A stretch of DNA of 64,000 nt from SHZI01 sp964417725 (lineage in GTDB: Bacteria; Pseudomonadota; Gammaproteobacteria; Steroidobacterales; GCA-2729495). The notes below the pieces were generated by a model. The model was not told the DNA's origin, ran no database searches, and saw only the letters and a list, made by a program, of their open reading frames with translations. This document shows positions 34,228-42,055 of the stretch, one piece after another (positions within the stretch are counted from its first letter, which is position 1; each line of letters starts with the position of its first letter). Position numbers and translations under genes: made by a program. The stretch is taken from contig CAYQIV010000012.1 in NCBI GenBank assembly GCA_964417725.1, forward strand, positions 1-64,000. Reading direction: 5' to 3'.

Positions 34228-34246
34228 CCAGACCGCGACGCACCAC

Positions 34247-35302
34247 TCAGGAAAAGTGGATCTTGGCCTCGAGGTTGGCCCGCGAGTCGGCGTTGGCAAG
34301 CGCCTCCTCCATGGAGACACGGCCATCGCGATAGAGCTTGAGCAGCGCCTGATCGAAGGTTTGCATGCCCTGCTCGGTGCTTTCCCGGAACGACTCCTTG
34401 ACCATGGCGATCTCACCACGCTGGATCAGCTCGGAGATGCGCATGGTATTAAGCATGATCTCGACGGCGGGGACCCGCTGACCATCGAGACCACGAACGA
34501 GACGTTGCGAGATGATCGCGCGCAGGTACTGGGATAGATCCATGTAGACCTGCGCATGCTGCTCTTCCGGGAACAGGTTGATGATGCGATCCAGGGTCTC
34601 GGCTGCATTGTTGGCATGCAGGGTGGAGATCGCCAGGTGTCCTGTTCCCGCCAGGTCCATCGCCGCCTGCATGGTCTCCCGGTCGCGGATCTCGCCGATG
34701 AGGATCACATCCGGCGCCTCGCGCATGGCGCTTTTCAGCGCCCTGGCATATGACCGCGTATCGGTGCCGATCTCGCGCTGGTTGACGATCGATTTCTTGT
34801 TGCCGTGCAGGAACTCGATCGGGTCTTCTATGGTGATGATGTGGGATGCGGTCTTTTCATTGCGATGGTTGATCATGCCGGCAAGGGTTGTCGACTTGCC
34901 ACAGCCGGTCGCGCCGACCATGAGGATGAGTCCACGGCGAAACATCACCAGATCCTTGACGATGGACGGTATGCCCAGTCCATCGAGGTCGGGAATCTGG
35001 TTGGTGATGTAGCGCATCACCAGCGCGACATTGCCCCGCTGGCTGAAGATATTGACGCGAAATCTGCCCAGACCAGGCTTCGACAGCGCGAAGTCGATCT
35101 CGAGTTCGCGCGTGAACTCCTCGAACTGCTCCTGGGTCATCAGTTCCATCGCCGCCTGCCGGACCATCTGCGGCGTCAGTTCGAGCTTGTTCACCGGCAT
35201 GATCTTGCCGTCGATCTTGATCTTGACCGGGGCATAGCAGGTCATGAACAGGTCGGAGGCCTTCTTCTCGACCATGAGGTTGAACAGCGGTTCGACATTC
35301 AT
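34247..35302 (-). CDS. third PilT/PilU-family ATPase
   Basis: Hexameric retraction-type ATPase of 351 residues, most like PilU. The N terminus NVEPLFNLMVEKKASDLFM is PilU-type; Walker A is GATGCGKST, the Asp box is TIEDPIEF, Walker B is DVILIGEIRD and the His box is STLHANNAAETLDRI. No critical residue is missing. It lacks the C-terminal extension seen in the neighbouring PilU. The ATG at 35302 is chosen over GTG 35329. It is 28 bp after pilU and is the last gene of a pilT-pilU-pilU2 series, presumably an extra or accessory retraction motor. Confidence 0.9.
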   Translation of the reverse strand: MNVEPLFNLMVEKKASDLFMTCYAPVKIKIDGKIMPVNKLELTPQMVRQAAMELMTQEQFEEFTRELEIDFALSKPGLGRFRVNIFSQRGNVALVMRYITNQIPDLDGLGIPSIVKDLVMFRRGLILMVGATGCGKSTTLAGMINHRNEKTASHIITIEDPIEFLHGNKKSIVNQREIGTDTRSYARALKSAMREAPDVILIGEIRDRETMQAAMDLAGTGHLAISTLHANNAAETLDRIINLFPEEQHAQVYMDLSQYLRAIISQRLVRGLDGQRVPAVEIMLNTMRISELIQRGEIAMVKESFRESTEQGMQTFDQALLKLYRDGRVSMEEALANADSRANLEAKIHFS

Positions 35303-35330
35303 TGCAACATTCTTCCGTGGCGAGGCCACG

Positions 35331-36491
35331 CTAGTAGAGCGTGGTTGACTCCGGCTCCTCTGCCATGCTCAGGCCGCCTGTGTCGTCACCCGGCGATGTC
35401 TTGTTGCGCTTGCTTTCCAGCTTGATGCGCAGGCGCAGCTCGTTCTTCGAGTCGGCGTTGCGCATGGCCTCTTCATAGGAAATCTTGCCGCCCTCGTACA
35501 GCTTGTAGAGATCCTGATCAAAGGTCTGCATGCCCATGCGGGTCGATTTCGCCATGATCTCCTTGATGCGCACCACCTCACCTTTGAAGATCAGGTCGGA
35601 GATCAGCGGTGATTGCAGCATGATCTCCATGGCGGCAATGCGTCCTTCACCGCTCTCGCGCGGAATCAACCGCTGGGAGACCAGCGCCCGGATGTTGAGC
35701 GACATGTCCATCAGAAGCTGCGAACGCTTCTCCTCGGGGAAGAAGTTGATGATGCGATCGAGCGCCTGGTTGGCGCTGTTGGCGTGCAGCGTGGCCAGGC
35801 AGAGATGCCCGGTTTCGGCAAACTGGATACCGTATTCCATGGTCTCGCGATCGCGGATCTCGCCGATGAGGATCACGTCCGGCGCCTGGCGCAGGGTATT
35901 CTTGAGCGCGGCATGCCACGACTCGGTGTCGACGCCGACCTCGCGCTGGCTGACGACGCAGCGACCATGCGGATGGACGTACTCGATCGGGTCCTCGATG
36001 GTGACGATATGGCCACGGCTGTTCATGTTGCGATGATGAACCATCGCCGCCAGCGAGGTCGACTTGCCCGACCCGGTGGCGCCGACGAAGATCACCAGGC
36101 CGCGCTTGGTCAGCGCCACGTCCTTGAGCACCTCAGGCAACTCAAGCTCGTCGAGGGTCGGGATCTTCATGATGATCCGGCGCAGGACCGCGCCGACGTT
36201 GCCCTGCTGAATGAATGCACTGACGCGAAAACGCCCGATGCCCTGCGGGTTGATCGCGAAATTGCATTCCTTGGTGGCGTCGAATTCCCGCGCCTGGCGG
36301 TCGTTCATGATGGAACGAACCATGATGGCGGCATCATCGGCACCGAGCGGCTGGTCGGTCGCGCGGTGGATGTCGCCATCGATCTTGATCGCCGGCGGGA
36401 AGCCCACCGTGATGAAAAGGTCGGAGCCGCCGCGGTCCGCCATCTTCTTCAGCAGCCCCTGCATGAGGCGCGTTGCCTGATCACGTTCCAT
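35331..36491 (-). CDS. pilU: type IV pilus retraction accessory ATPase
   Basis: PilU-type ATPase of 386 residues. It has KMADRGGSDLFITVGFPPAIKIDG, the conserved KECNFAINPQGIGRFRVSAFIQQGNVG block, Walker A GATGSGKST, TIEDPIEYVHPH, Walker B DVILIGEIRD, and CLATLHANSANQALDRIINFFPEE. The last 30 residues form a charged tail (KRNKTSPGDD) typical of PilU. PilU assists PilT during forceful retraction and depends on PilT. It lies 51 bp after pilT. Confidence 0.94.
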   Translation of the reverse strand: MERDQATRLMQGLLKKMADRGGSDLFITVGFPPAIKIDGDIHRATDQPLGADDAAIMVRSIMNDRQAREFDATKECNFAINPQGIGRFRVSAFIQQGNVGAVLRRIIMKIPTLDELELPEVLKDVALTKRGLVIFVGATGSGKSTSLAAMVHHRNMNSRGHIVTIEDPIEYVHPHGRCVVSQREVGVDTESWHAALKNTLRQAPDVILIGEIRDRETMEYGIQFAETGHLCLATLHANSANQALDRIINFFPEEKRSQLLMDMSLNIRALVSQRLIPRESGEGRIAAMEIMLQSPLISDLIFKGEVVRIKEIMAKSTRMGMQTFDQDLYKLYEGGKISYEEAMRNADSKNELRLRIKLESKRNKTSPGDDTGGLSMAEEPESTTLY

Positions 36492-36542
36492 CGTCTGGCC
36501 TCCCCGGCACGCCCGTGCCGTCGCTGATGCCGTTCATGCCGC

Positions 36543-37583
36543 TCAGAACGCGTCCTTGTTCTGGGCCTTGAAGCGCGCTTCCTCGCGGCTGATCACGCCG
36601 CGCGAGAGCAGTTCCTGCAGGTTTTGGTCGAGGGTCACCATGCCGTCCTTGACGCCGGTCTGTATCGCCGAATACATCTGCGCCACCTTGCCTTCGCGGA
36701 TCAGGTTGCGGATGGCCGGCGTGCCGATCATGATTTCGTGTGCAGCGATTCGCCCACCGCCGATGCGCTTGAGCAGCGCCTGGGAAATGACTGCCCGCAG
36801 GGATTCGGAAAGCATGGCCCGCACCATTTCCTTTTCCTGGGCAGGGAACACATCGACGACCCGATCGATGGTCTTGGCGGCCGAACTGGTATGCAAGGTA
36901 CCGAAAACGAGGTGGCCGGTCTCTGCGGCCGTCAAGGCCAGCCGGATCGTCTCGAGGTCGCGCATTTCGCCAACCAGGATGACGTCGGGATCTTCGCGCA
37001 ACGCGGAGCGCAGCGCCTCGCTGAAGCCGAGGGTATCCTTGTGGACCTCGCGCTGGTTGATCAGGGAGCGCTTGCTTTCGTGCACGAACTCGATGGGGTC
37101 CTCGATCGTCAGCACGTGGTCCGGCCGGTTGTCGTTGATGTAGTCGATCATCGCCGCCAGCGTCGTCGACTTGCCCGACCCGGTGGGCCCCGTGACCAGC
37201 ACGATGCCACGGGGGTACATCGAAATATCCTTGAAGATAGGTGGCGCCTTCAGGTCATCGAGCGTCTGGATCAGTGACGGGATGGTACGAAAAACCGCAC
37301 CTGGTCCGCGCATCTGATTGAAGGCATTGACGCGGAAGCGCGCCAGCTTGGGTACCTCGAAGGAAAAGTCAGTCTCGAGGAACTCCTCGAAATCCTTGCG
37401 CTGCTTGTCGTTCATGATGTCATAGATCATGCTATGGACATCTTTCGCGGCCAGCGGCGGCATGTTGATCCGCTTGACGTCGCCGTCGACCCGGATCATG
37501 GGTGGCACGCCTGCCGACAGGTGCAGGTCAGACGCGTTGTTCTTGACTGCGAAAGCCAGCAGTTGCGTGATATCGACAGCCAT
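36543..37583 (-). CDS. pilT: type IV pilus retraction ATPase
   Basis: Cytoplasmic hexameric motor that depolymerises the pilus to power twitching and DNA uptake. The 346-residue protein has the length of canonical PilT. Walker A GPTGSGKST lies at residues 132-140, the Asp box is TIEDPIEFVHES, Walker B is DVILVGEMRD, and the His box is FGTLHTSSAAKTIDR. The C-terminal AIRNLIREGK motif is diagnostic of PilT and absent from both neighbouring paralogues. Divergent from yggS-proC as in Pseudomonas. A TATACT hexamer on the minus strand at 37672 to 37667 is a possible -10 with a weak -35. Confidence 0.96.
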   Translation of the reverse strand: MAVDITQLLAFAVKNNASDLHLSAGVPPMIRVDGDVKRINMPPLAAKDVHSMIYDIMNDKQRKDFEEFLETDFSFEVPKLARFRVNAFNQMRGPGAVFRTIPSLIQTLDDLKAPPIFKDISMYPRGIVLVTGPTGSGKSTTLAAMIDYINDNRPDHVLTIEDPIEFVHESKRSLINQREVHKDTLGFSEALRSALREDPDVILVGEMRDLETIRLALTAAETGHLVFGTLHTSSAAKTIDRVVDVFPAQEKEMVRAMLSESLRAVISQALLKRIGGGRIAAHEIMIGTPAIRNLIREGKVAQMYSAIQTGVKDGMVTLDQNLQELLSRGVISREEARFKAQNKDAF

Positions 37584-37693
37584 CGTGCCCCCGGGAAGGC
37601 ATGCAGATGATGAACCCCCGGCCGCGACAGCCCAATCGATCGCCTGCCGGGATTGGCAGTGGACATAGTATAGGCAGCGGGAAAGCGCGGGTC

Positions 37694-38410
37694 GTGACGG
37701 GAATCACGGAACACCTTGGCCATTTGCAGGGCCGGATCGCACAAGCGGCGATCGCCTCGGGGCGGACGGCCGATGCAGTCACGCTGGTCGGCGTCAGCAA
37801 GGGCCAGCCGATCGAGGCGGTACGCGAGGCGCGCGCGCTCGGCCTGTGCCACTTCGGCGAGAATTACATCCAGGAAGCCCTGTCGAAGATCAGGCAGGTA
37901 GATGAAAATTGCACGTGGCATTTCATCGGCCGCCTGCAGTCGAACAAGACGCGGCTGGCGGCTGAGCGCTTCGCCTGGGTGCAGACGGTGGCGACGTCCC
38001 GGATCGCCGAGCGCCTTTCGGCTCAGCGCCCCTACTATGCCCCGCCACTGCAGGTCTGCATCCAGGTCCAGGCCGAAGGAGCGGCGGTACGTGGCGGCTG
38101 TGCCGGGGCAGACCTCCTCCAGCTCGCCGGGGTCATCGCCGGGTTGCCGCGGCTCGCACTGCGCGGGCTGATGTATGTTCCGGCACCCGGCCTCGATGCG
38201 GATGAACTGCGGCGACAATACCGCAAGGTCAAGGGTCAGCTCGACGTACTGCAGCACGCCGGCCACGGGGTCGATACACTTTCGATGGGCATGTCCGACG
38301 ATTACACCCTCGCCATAGCGGAAGGCAGCACCATGGTACGTATCGGCAGCACGTTGTTCGGGCCGCGGGCGCCGCTGGCCTGCCGGCCGGAGGAGCAGAC
38401 CGATGGCTGA
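37694..38410 (+). CDS. yggS: YggS family pyridoxal phosphate homeostasis protein
   Basis: PLP-binding TIM-barrel protein (PLPBP/YggS) of about 238 residues. TLVGVSKGQPIEAVREA contains the PLP lysine (normally VSK), followed by FGENYIQEALSKI, WHFIGRLQSNKTR, GLMYVPAP and LSMGMSDDYTLAIAEGSTMVRIGSTLFGPR. It has no known enzymatic activity but buffers PLP and affects amino-acid pools. The GTG at 37694 fits family length; the frame is open to 37601. It overlaps proC by 8 bp. Confidence 0.93.
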   Translation: MTGITEHLGHLQGRIAQAAIASGRTADAVTLVGVSKGQPIEAVREARALGLCHFGENYIQEALSKIRQVDENCTWHFIGRLQSNKTRLAAERFAWVQTVATSRIAERLSAQRPYYAPPLQVCIQVQAEGAAVRGGCAGADLLQLAGVIAGLPRLALRGLMYVPAPGLDADELRRQYRKVKGQLDVLQHAGHGVDTLSMGMSDDYTLAIAEGSTMVRIGSTLFGPRAPLACRPEEQTDG

Positions 38411-39233
38411 GCCGCCCGTCATCGGCTTCATCGGCGGCGGACACATGGCTTCCGCCATCATCCGCGGCCTCCTGGATGCGGGACACCCGGGGCGCTGCAT
38501 CCGCGTGGCCGAGCCCGATGCCGGACGGCGCGCGGCGCTGTCCCGACTGGGGGCGATCGGCATCAGTGCCGAAAACGGCGGCGTGGCCACGGAAAGCGCC
38601 GTGCTGGTGCTGGCCGTTAAGCCGCAGGTCATGCCCGGCGTGTCACGCCAGCTGTCCGCAGCCTCCCGGCCGAGAGGCCAGGTGATCCTTTCGGTGGCCG
38701 CGGGGACCGGCCTCGGTGCCCTGCAGGGTTGGTTCGGCGCCGGGACGCCCGTGGTGCGTGTGATGCCCAACCAGCCCGCACTGGCCGGTGCCGGCGTCTC
38801 GGTGCTGGTGGCCGGCCCGGAGGTGGACAAGACGCAGCGGGACATCGCCGAGCGCGTCATGGGCGCCGTCGGCACGGTCAACTGGATCGACGACGAGGCG
38901 TTGATGGATGCAGTCACGGCGGTATCCGGCAGTGGACCGGCCTATTTCTACCTGCTCGCGGAGCTCGTCGAACAAACCGCCGTCGCATTGGGGCTGCCCG
39001 CACCGCTGGCCCGCCAGCTGACGCGCGAAACGGCCGCCGGTGCAGCCCGTGTCATGCTCGCCGACGACAGGCCGCTGGCCGAGCTGCGCGCGGCCGTCAC
39101 CTCGCCCGGCGGCACCACGGCAGCGGCGTTGCGCGTCTTCGCAGACGCCGGCCTTGCAGACACGGTACGGCACGCCCTGACAGCGGCCCGCGACCGATCC
39201 CTCGAACTGGGCCGCACGGCCCCACCGGATTGA
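38403..39233 (+). CDS. proC: pyrroline-5-carboxylate reductase
   Basis: Last step of proline synthesis, reducing P5C with NAD(P)H. The 276-residue protein begins with the dinucleotide-binding loop GFIGGGHMASAIIRGLL, contains VLAVKPQVM and VRVMPNQPA, and ends with the ProC signature DAVTAVSGSGPAYFYLLAELVEQ and TSPGGTTAAALRVF. Second gene of yggS-proC-yggT, a conserved proteobacterial cluster. Confidence 0.96.
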   Translation: MAEPPVIGFIGGGHMASAIIRGLLDAGHPGRCIRVAEPDAGRRAALSRLGAIGISAENGGVATESAVLVLAVKPQVMPGVSRQLSAASRPRGQVILSVAAGTGLGALQGWFGAGTPVVRVMPNQPALAGAGVSVLVAGPEVDKTQRDIAERVMGAVGTVNWIDDEALMDAVTAVSGSGPAYFYLLAELVEQTAVALGLPAPLARQLTRETAAGAARVMLADDRPLAELRAAVTSPGGTTAAALRVFADAGLADTVRHALTAARDRSLELGRTAPPD

Positions 39234-39246
39234 CGGAGCACCTGGC

Positions 39247-39831
39247 ATGCAGAATGCACTGATCTTTATCCTGCGCACCTTGATGGACCTCTACCTGCTG
39301 GCCTTCGCGGTACGGCTGCTGATGTACATCGGTCTGAGAGATGGACGCAACCCGCTCGCGCAGTTCATCCACCACATCACCAATCCGCTGGTCCAGCCAC
39401 TGCAGCGACTGGTCCCGGCAATGGGCCGCTTCCATACCGCGACGGCCATCGTCCTGGTGGTCCTGCAGGGCGTTGCCAGCTTCGCGCTCATCAAGCTCGG
39501 CTGCCTCGGCACGCCCGGGCCGGCACAGCTGCTGGCGCTGGCGCTGCTCGGCAGCCTGCAGATCCTGCTGCGCGTCTGGTTCTGGTCGATCCTGATCACC
39601 GTCGTGCTCAGCTGGATCAACCCGGGGGCATACAACCCGGCGACAGCCGTGCTGTCAGCGATCTCGGAACCGATCCTCGCACCGATCCGGCGTTACCTGC
39701 CGGGCATCGGCGGCTTCGACCTGTCGCCATTGGTCGCCATCATCCTCATCCAGGCGCTGTTGATGACGCTGCCGATCGGCCAGATCCAGGCCGGCCTGCT
39801 GTGCTTTGGCCGCGGTGGCCCACTGCTATAA
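39247..39831 (+). CDS. YggT family inner-membrane protein
   Basis: Membrane protein of 194 residues with two YGGT repeats, each a pair of hydrophobic helices. The first is around DLYLLAFAVRLLMYIGL and NPLAQFIHHITNPLVQPLQRLVP; the second is around FWSILITVVLSWINPGAYNPATAVLSAISEPILAPIRRYLP. Family function is unclear, with reports touching osmotic stress and cell division. It starts 13 bp after proC. Confidence 0.93.
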   Translation: MQNALIFILRTLMDLYLLAFAVRLLMYIGLRDGRNPLAQFIHHITNPLVQPLQRLVPAMGRFHTATAIVLVVLQGVASFALIKLGCLGTPGPAQLLALALLGSLQILLRVWFWSILITVVLSWINPGAYNPATAVLSAISEPILAPIRRYLPGIGGFDLSPLVAIILIQALLMTLPIGQIQAGLLCFGRGGPLL

Positions 39832-39850
39832 GCGGTGCAGCGGGACGGCG

Positions 39851-39879
39851 CAGACAAGCCCCTTGGGCTGGTTTATAGT
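39851..39879 (+). promoter_or_regulatory. candidate promoter of the DUF4426 lipoprotein gene
   Basis: CAGACA (39851-39856), 17-bp spacer, TATAGT (39874-39879), about 34 bp before the ATG at 39913. It suggests the gene has its own promoter after yggT. Confidence 0.5.
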
Positions 39880-39912
39880 AATCCCGCACCACCGCACGAC
39901 ACGGAGCGCACC

Positions 39913-40413
39913 ATGCCTGACACCATGATAAGAATCATCGTTGCGGGACTCGTCGCCCTGTCGCTGGCCGGCTGTGGACAGGGTCCCCGGCCACCGGCCG
40001 GCAACCCGGAAGCGCCGGCGGCCGAGCCGCCCAATGCCACATCGAAAGACTTTGGCACGTATGTGCTGCACTTCAACGCCCTGCGCACCAGCGACCTGAC
40101 ACCCGAGGTGGCACGCACCTACGACATCGTGCGCAGCCCCAACCGCGCCATGCTCAACGTATCCGTACTGAAGAAGGTCGAGGGCGCCCCCGCCGTGCCG
40201 GTCAGCGCCGAGGTGCGGGCCGAGGCCGTCAACCTAAACCAACAGATGAAGAACCTGTCCCTGCGCCAGATCCGCGAGGGTGAAGCCATCTACTACATCG
40301 GTGATGTCTCCGTGGCCAACGACGAAACGCTGGTCTTCACCGTGCATGCCACACCGGAAAGTGAAAACCGCCAGTTGTCCGTACGCTTCACCAGGGAGTT
40401 CTTCGCCAACTAG
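39913..40413 (+). CDS. DUF4426 family lipoprotein
   Basis: Secreted protein of 166 residues with a lipoprotein signal (ALSLAGC, Cys about residue 20). A Pro/Ala-rich spacer follows, then a mature domain: GTYVLHFNALRTSDLTPEVARTYDIVRSPNRAMLNVSVLKK. It resembles the DUF4426 proteins found near yggT/proC in many gammaproteobacteria, though usually with metXW between. Function unknown. Confidence 0.82.
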   Translation: MPDTMIRIIVAGLVALSLAGCGQGPRPPAGNPEAPAAEPPNATSKDFGTYVLHFNALRTSDLTPEVARTYDIVRSPNRAMLNVSVLKKVEGAPAVPVSAEVRAEAVNLNQQMKNLSLRQIREGEAIYYIGDVSVANDETLVFTVHATPESENRQLSVRFTREFFAN

Positions 40414-40528
40414 CACCCTGTCCTGAAGAATTTCGGTGCGCCGATCCACCGGGTGATCCCGGCACGGGACGAGAAGCGAGGGAAATACGCGGCAACGGCG
40501 AATCGCGTCGGAAGATGCGGCGCAGTCG

Positions 40529-41215
40529 TCAGATTGTCGGCGGGGCGGAAGACTGGGCCGCGGACGGATTCAGCCTCGCCCGTCGTTGCAGCCACTGTGC
40601 AACGGTGGCCCGCAGCACGGTCAGCCTGCCATGAAAAAAGTGATCGACGCCCGGCAGGATGGCGAGATCCGGTGCAGGCTTCAGCCCGGCAACCCAGTGG
40701 CGCACCTCGTCGCACGGCACGACACCATCGGCATCGCCCTGCACCACCAGCCACGGGCAACCGGGGCGGGCACCGTCAGTCAGGCTGGCCATGCGCCGCA
40801 CGGGTGGGGCGATGCTGACGAGGCGGCTGGCACCGAGCTGTCGTGCCGCCCCGATCGCCACCGCGGCACCAAACGAGAAACCAGCCAGCCACAACGCCGC
40901 CCCGGGGTATCGATCCCGGGCCCAGGCCGCCACCGCCAGTACATCGTCGACTTCACCGTGGCCCTCGCCGTGATCGCCCTCGCTGGCACCGACACCCCGA
41001 AAATTGAAGCGCACTGCCGGGACGGAAAGGTCGTTTGCCACCCGCGACAGGGTGTGGACAACCTTGTTCTGCATGGTGCCCTGGTGCAGCGGATGGGGGT
41101 GGCAGATCACGGCCACGGCAGCGGGCGCCGCCACAGGCGGATACTCGAGCAACGCCTCGATATGACCGGCCGGACCAGCCAGTGTCAGCGCTTCCCGCGT
41201 CACGCCGCCGGACAT
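40529..41215 (-). CDS. alpha/beta hydrolase
   Basis: Cytoplasmic alpha/beta-hydrolase of 228 residues. The oxyanion region is HPHPLHQGTMQNKVVHTL, a signature of this conserved subfamily, followed by RFNFRGVGASEG. The nucleophile elbow is GFSFGA (Ser about residue 114), with the acid in QGDADGVVP and the histidine in GVDHFFHG. The triad is complete. The substrate is unknown; relatives are annotated only as hydrolases or CocE/YqiA-like. It is 50 bp downstream of the outer-membrane protein gene on the same strand. Confidence 0.85.
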   Translation of the reverse strand: MSGGVTREALTLAGPAGHIEALLEYPPVAAPAAVAVICHPHPLHQGTMQNKVVHTLSRVANDLSVPAVRFNFRGVGASEGDHGEGHGEVDDVLAVAAWARDRYPGAALWLAGFSFGAAVAIGAARQLGASRLVSIAPPVRRMASLTDGARPGCPWLVVQGDADGVVPCDEVRHWVAGLKPAPDLAILPGVDHFFHGRLTVLRATVAQWLQRRARLNPSAAQSSAPPTI

Positions 41216-41265
41216 TGACCACCTGCCCCATGGCCAGCGACCGATATCATCACCATGATGTCCCG

Positions 41266-41934
41266 TCAGAACCGATAGCCGAGTCCGAGTGCCACGACCG
41301 GGTACAGCTCGTATTGGTCGAGGTCATCCTCGAGTTCGGACGCTTCGGCCGCCAGCGCATCGAGCAGAACCGGGTTGGCGCTCAGGGTACCGCCGACGGA
41401 TCGCAACTCGACATCGGGTGAGCCCTGGAACAGCACGCCGAGGTCGACACTGAAGATCAACCCCCCGTCGTTCCGCCCCCACAGCCAGCCCAGACCAAGG
41501 AACGGTGCCGAACTACCGAGGTCCACCTGCGCCTGCAAGGTGCCGACCTCGGCCGTCGTGAATGTCACGCCGCCGATGTCGTAGCCGCCGCCCGCACGCG
41601 GTCGCCCCGTCCCCTCAAGGCGGTTGTCGGTGGCAAACCAGCCCGCACTGAGACGAAAGGCCCCGGCAAACGGGTGCCAGTCCAGATAAGCGCCGAAGTT
41701 GGACAAGTCGAGGTCGGCCTCGTAATCGATGCCGCTTTCCTCACCGTCCTGATCCAGCGAGAACGCGTGGCCGGCAACACGCAGCGCAAGGCGTGCATTG
41801 AACGCGTAGCCGGCTTCTGCACCGAAGCCGAGCGTGCTGGCCACGACGCCTGCGGAAAAATCCCCGGCCCTGGCCGCCGGTGCCATGAAACCGGCCAGCA
41901 GCAGCGCCGCCAGCCAGACCCGTTGGTGGTGCAT
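41266..41934 (-). CDS. putative outer-membrane beta-barrel protein
   Basis: Protein of 222 residues with a clear signal peptide (about 1-23, AARA cleavage site), alternating beta-strand pattern, aromatic girdle residues and a C-terminal GLGYRF typical of outer-membrane insertion. FGAYLDWHPFAGAFRLSAGWFATDNRL resembles small porin-like OmpW/autotransporter-barrel proteins. No specific function can be assigned. It appears to head a two-gene unit with the alpha/beta hydrolase. Confidence 0.75.
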   Translation of the reverse strand: MHHQRVWLAALLLAGFMAPAARAGDFSAGVVASTLGFGAEAGYAFNARLALRVAGHAFSLDQDGEESGIDYEADLDLSNFGAYLDWHPFAGAFRLSAGWFATDNRLEGTGRPRAGGGYDIGGVTFTTAEVGTLQAQVDLGSSAPFLGLGWLWGRNDGGLIFSVDLGVLFQGSPDVELRSVGGTLSANPVLLDALAAEASELEDDLDQYELYPVVALGLGYRF

Positions 41935-42055
41935 CGTCGATCTCCAGCCCAGACCCGGTGCACAGGTTCACGGATCGGCGCATGGCTTGCCGTGAACTGC
42001 CCCACACTTGCATGCCCGGCCCCGGAACGGATGACCGGGCACGCACATGGGCGCG

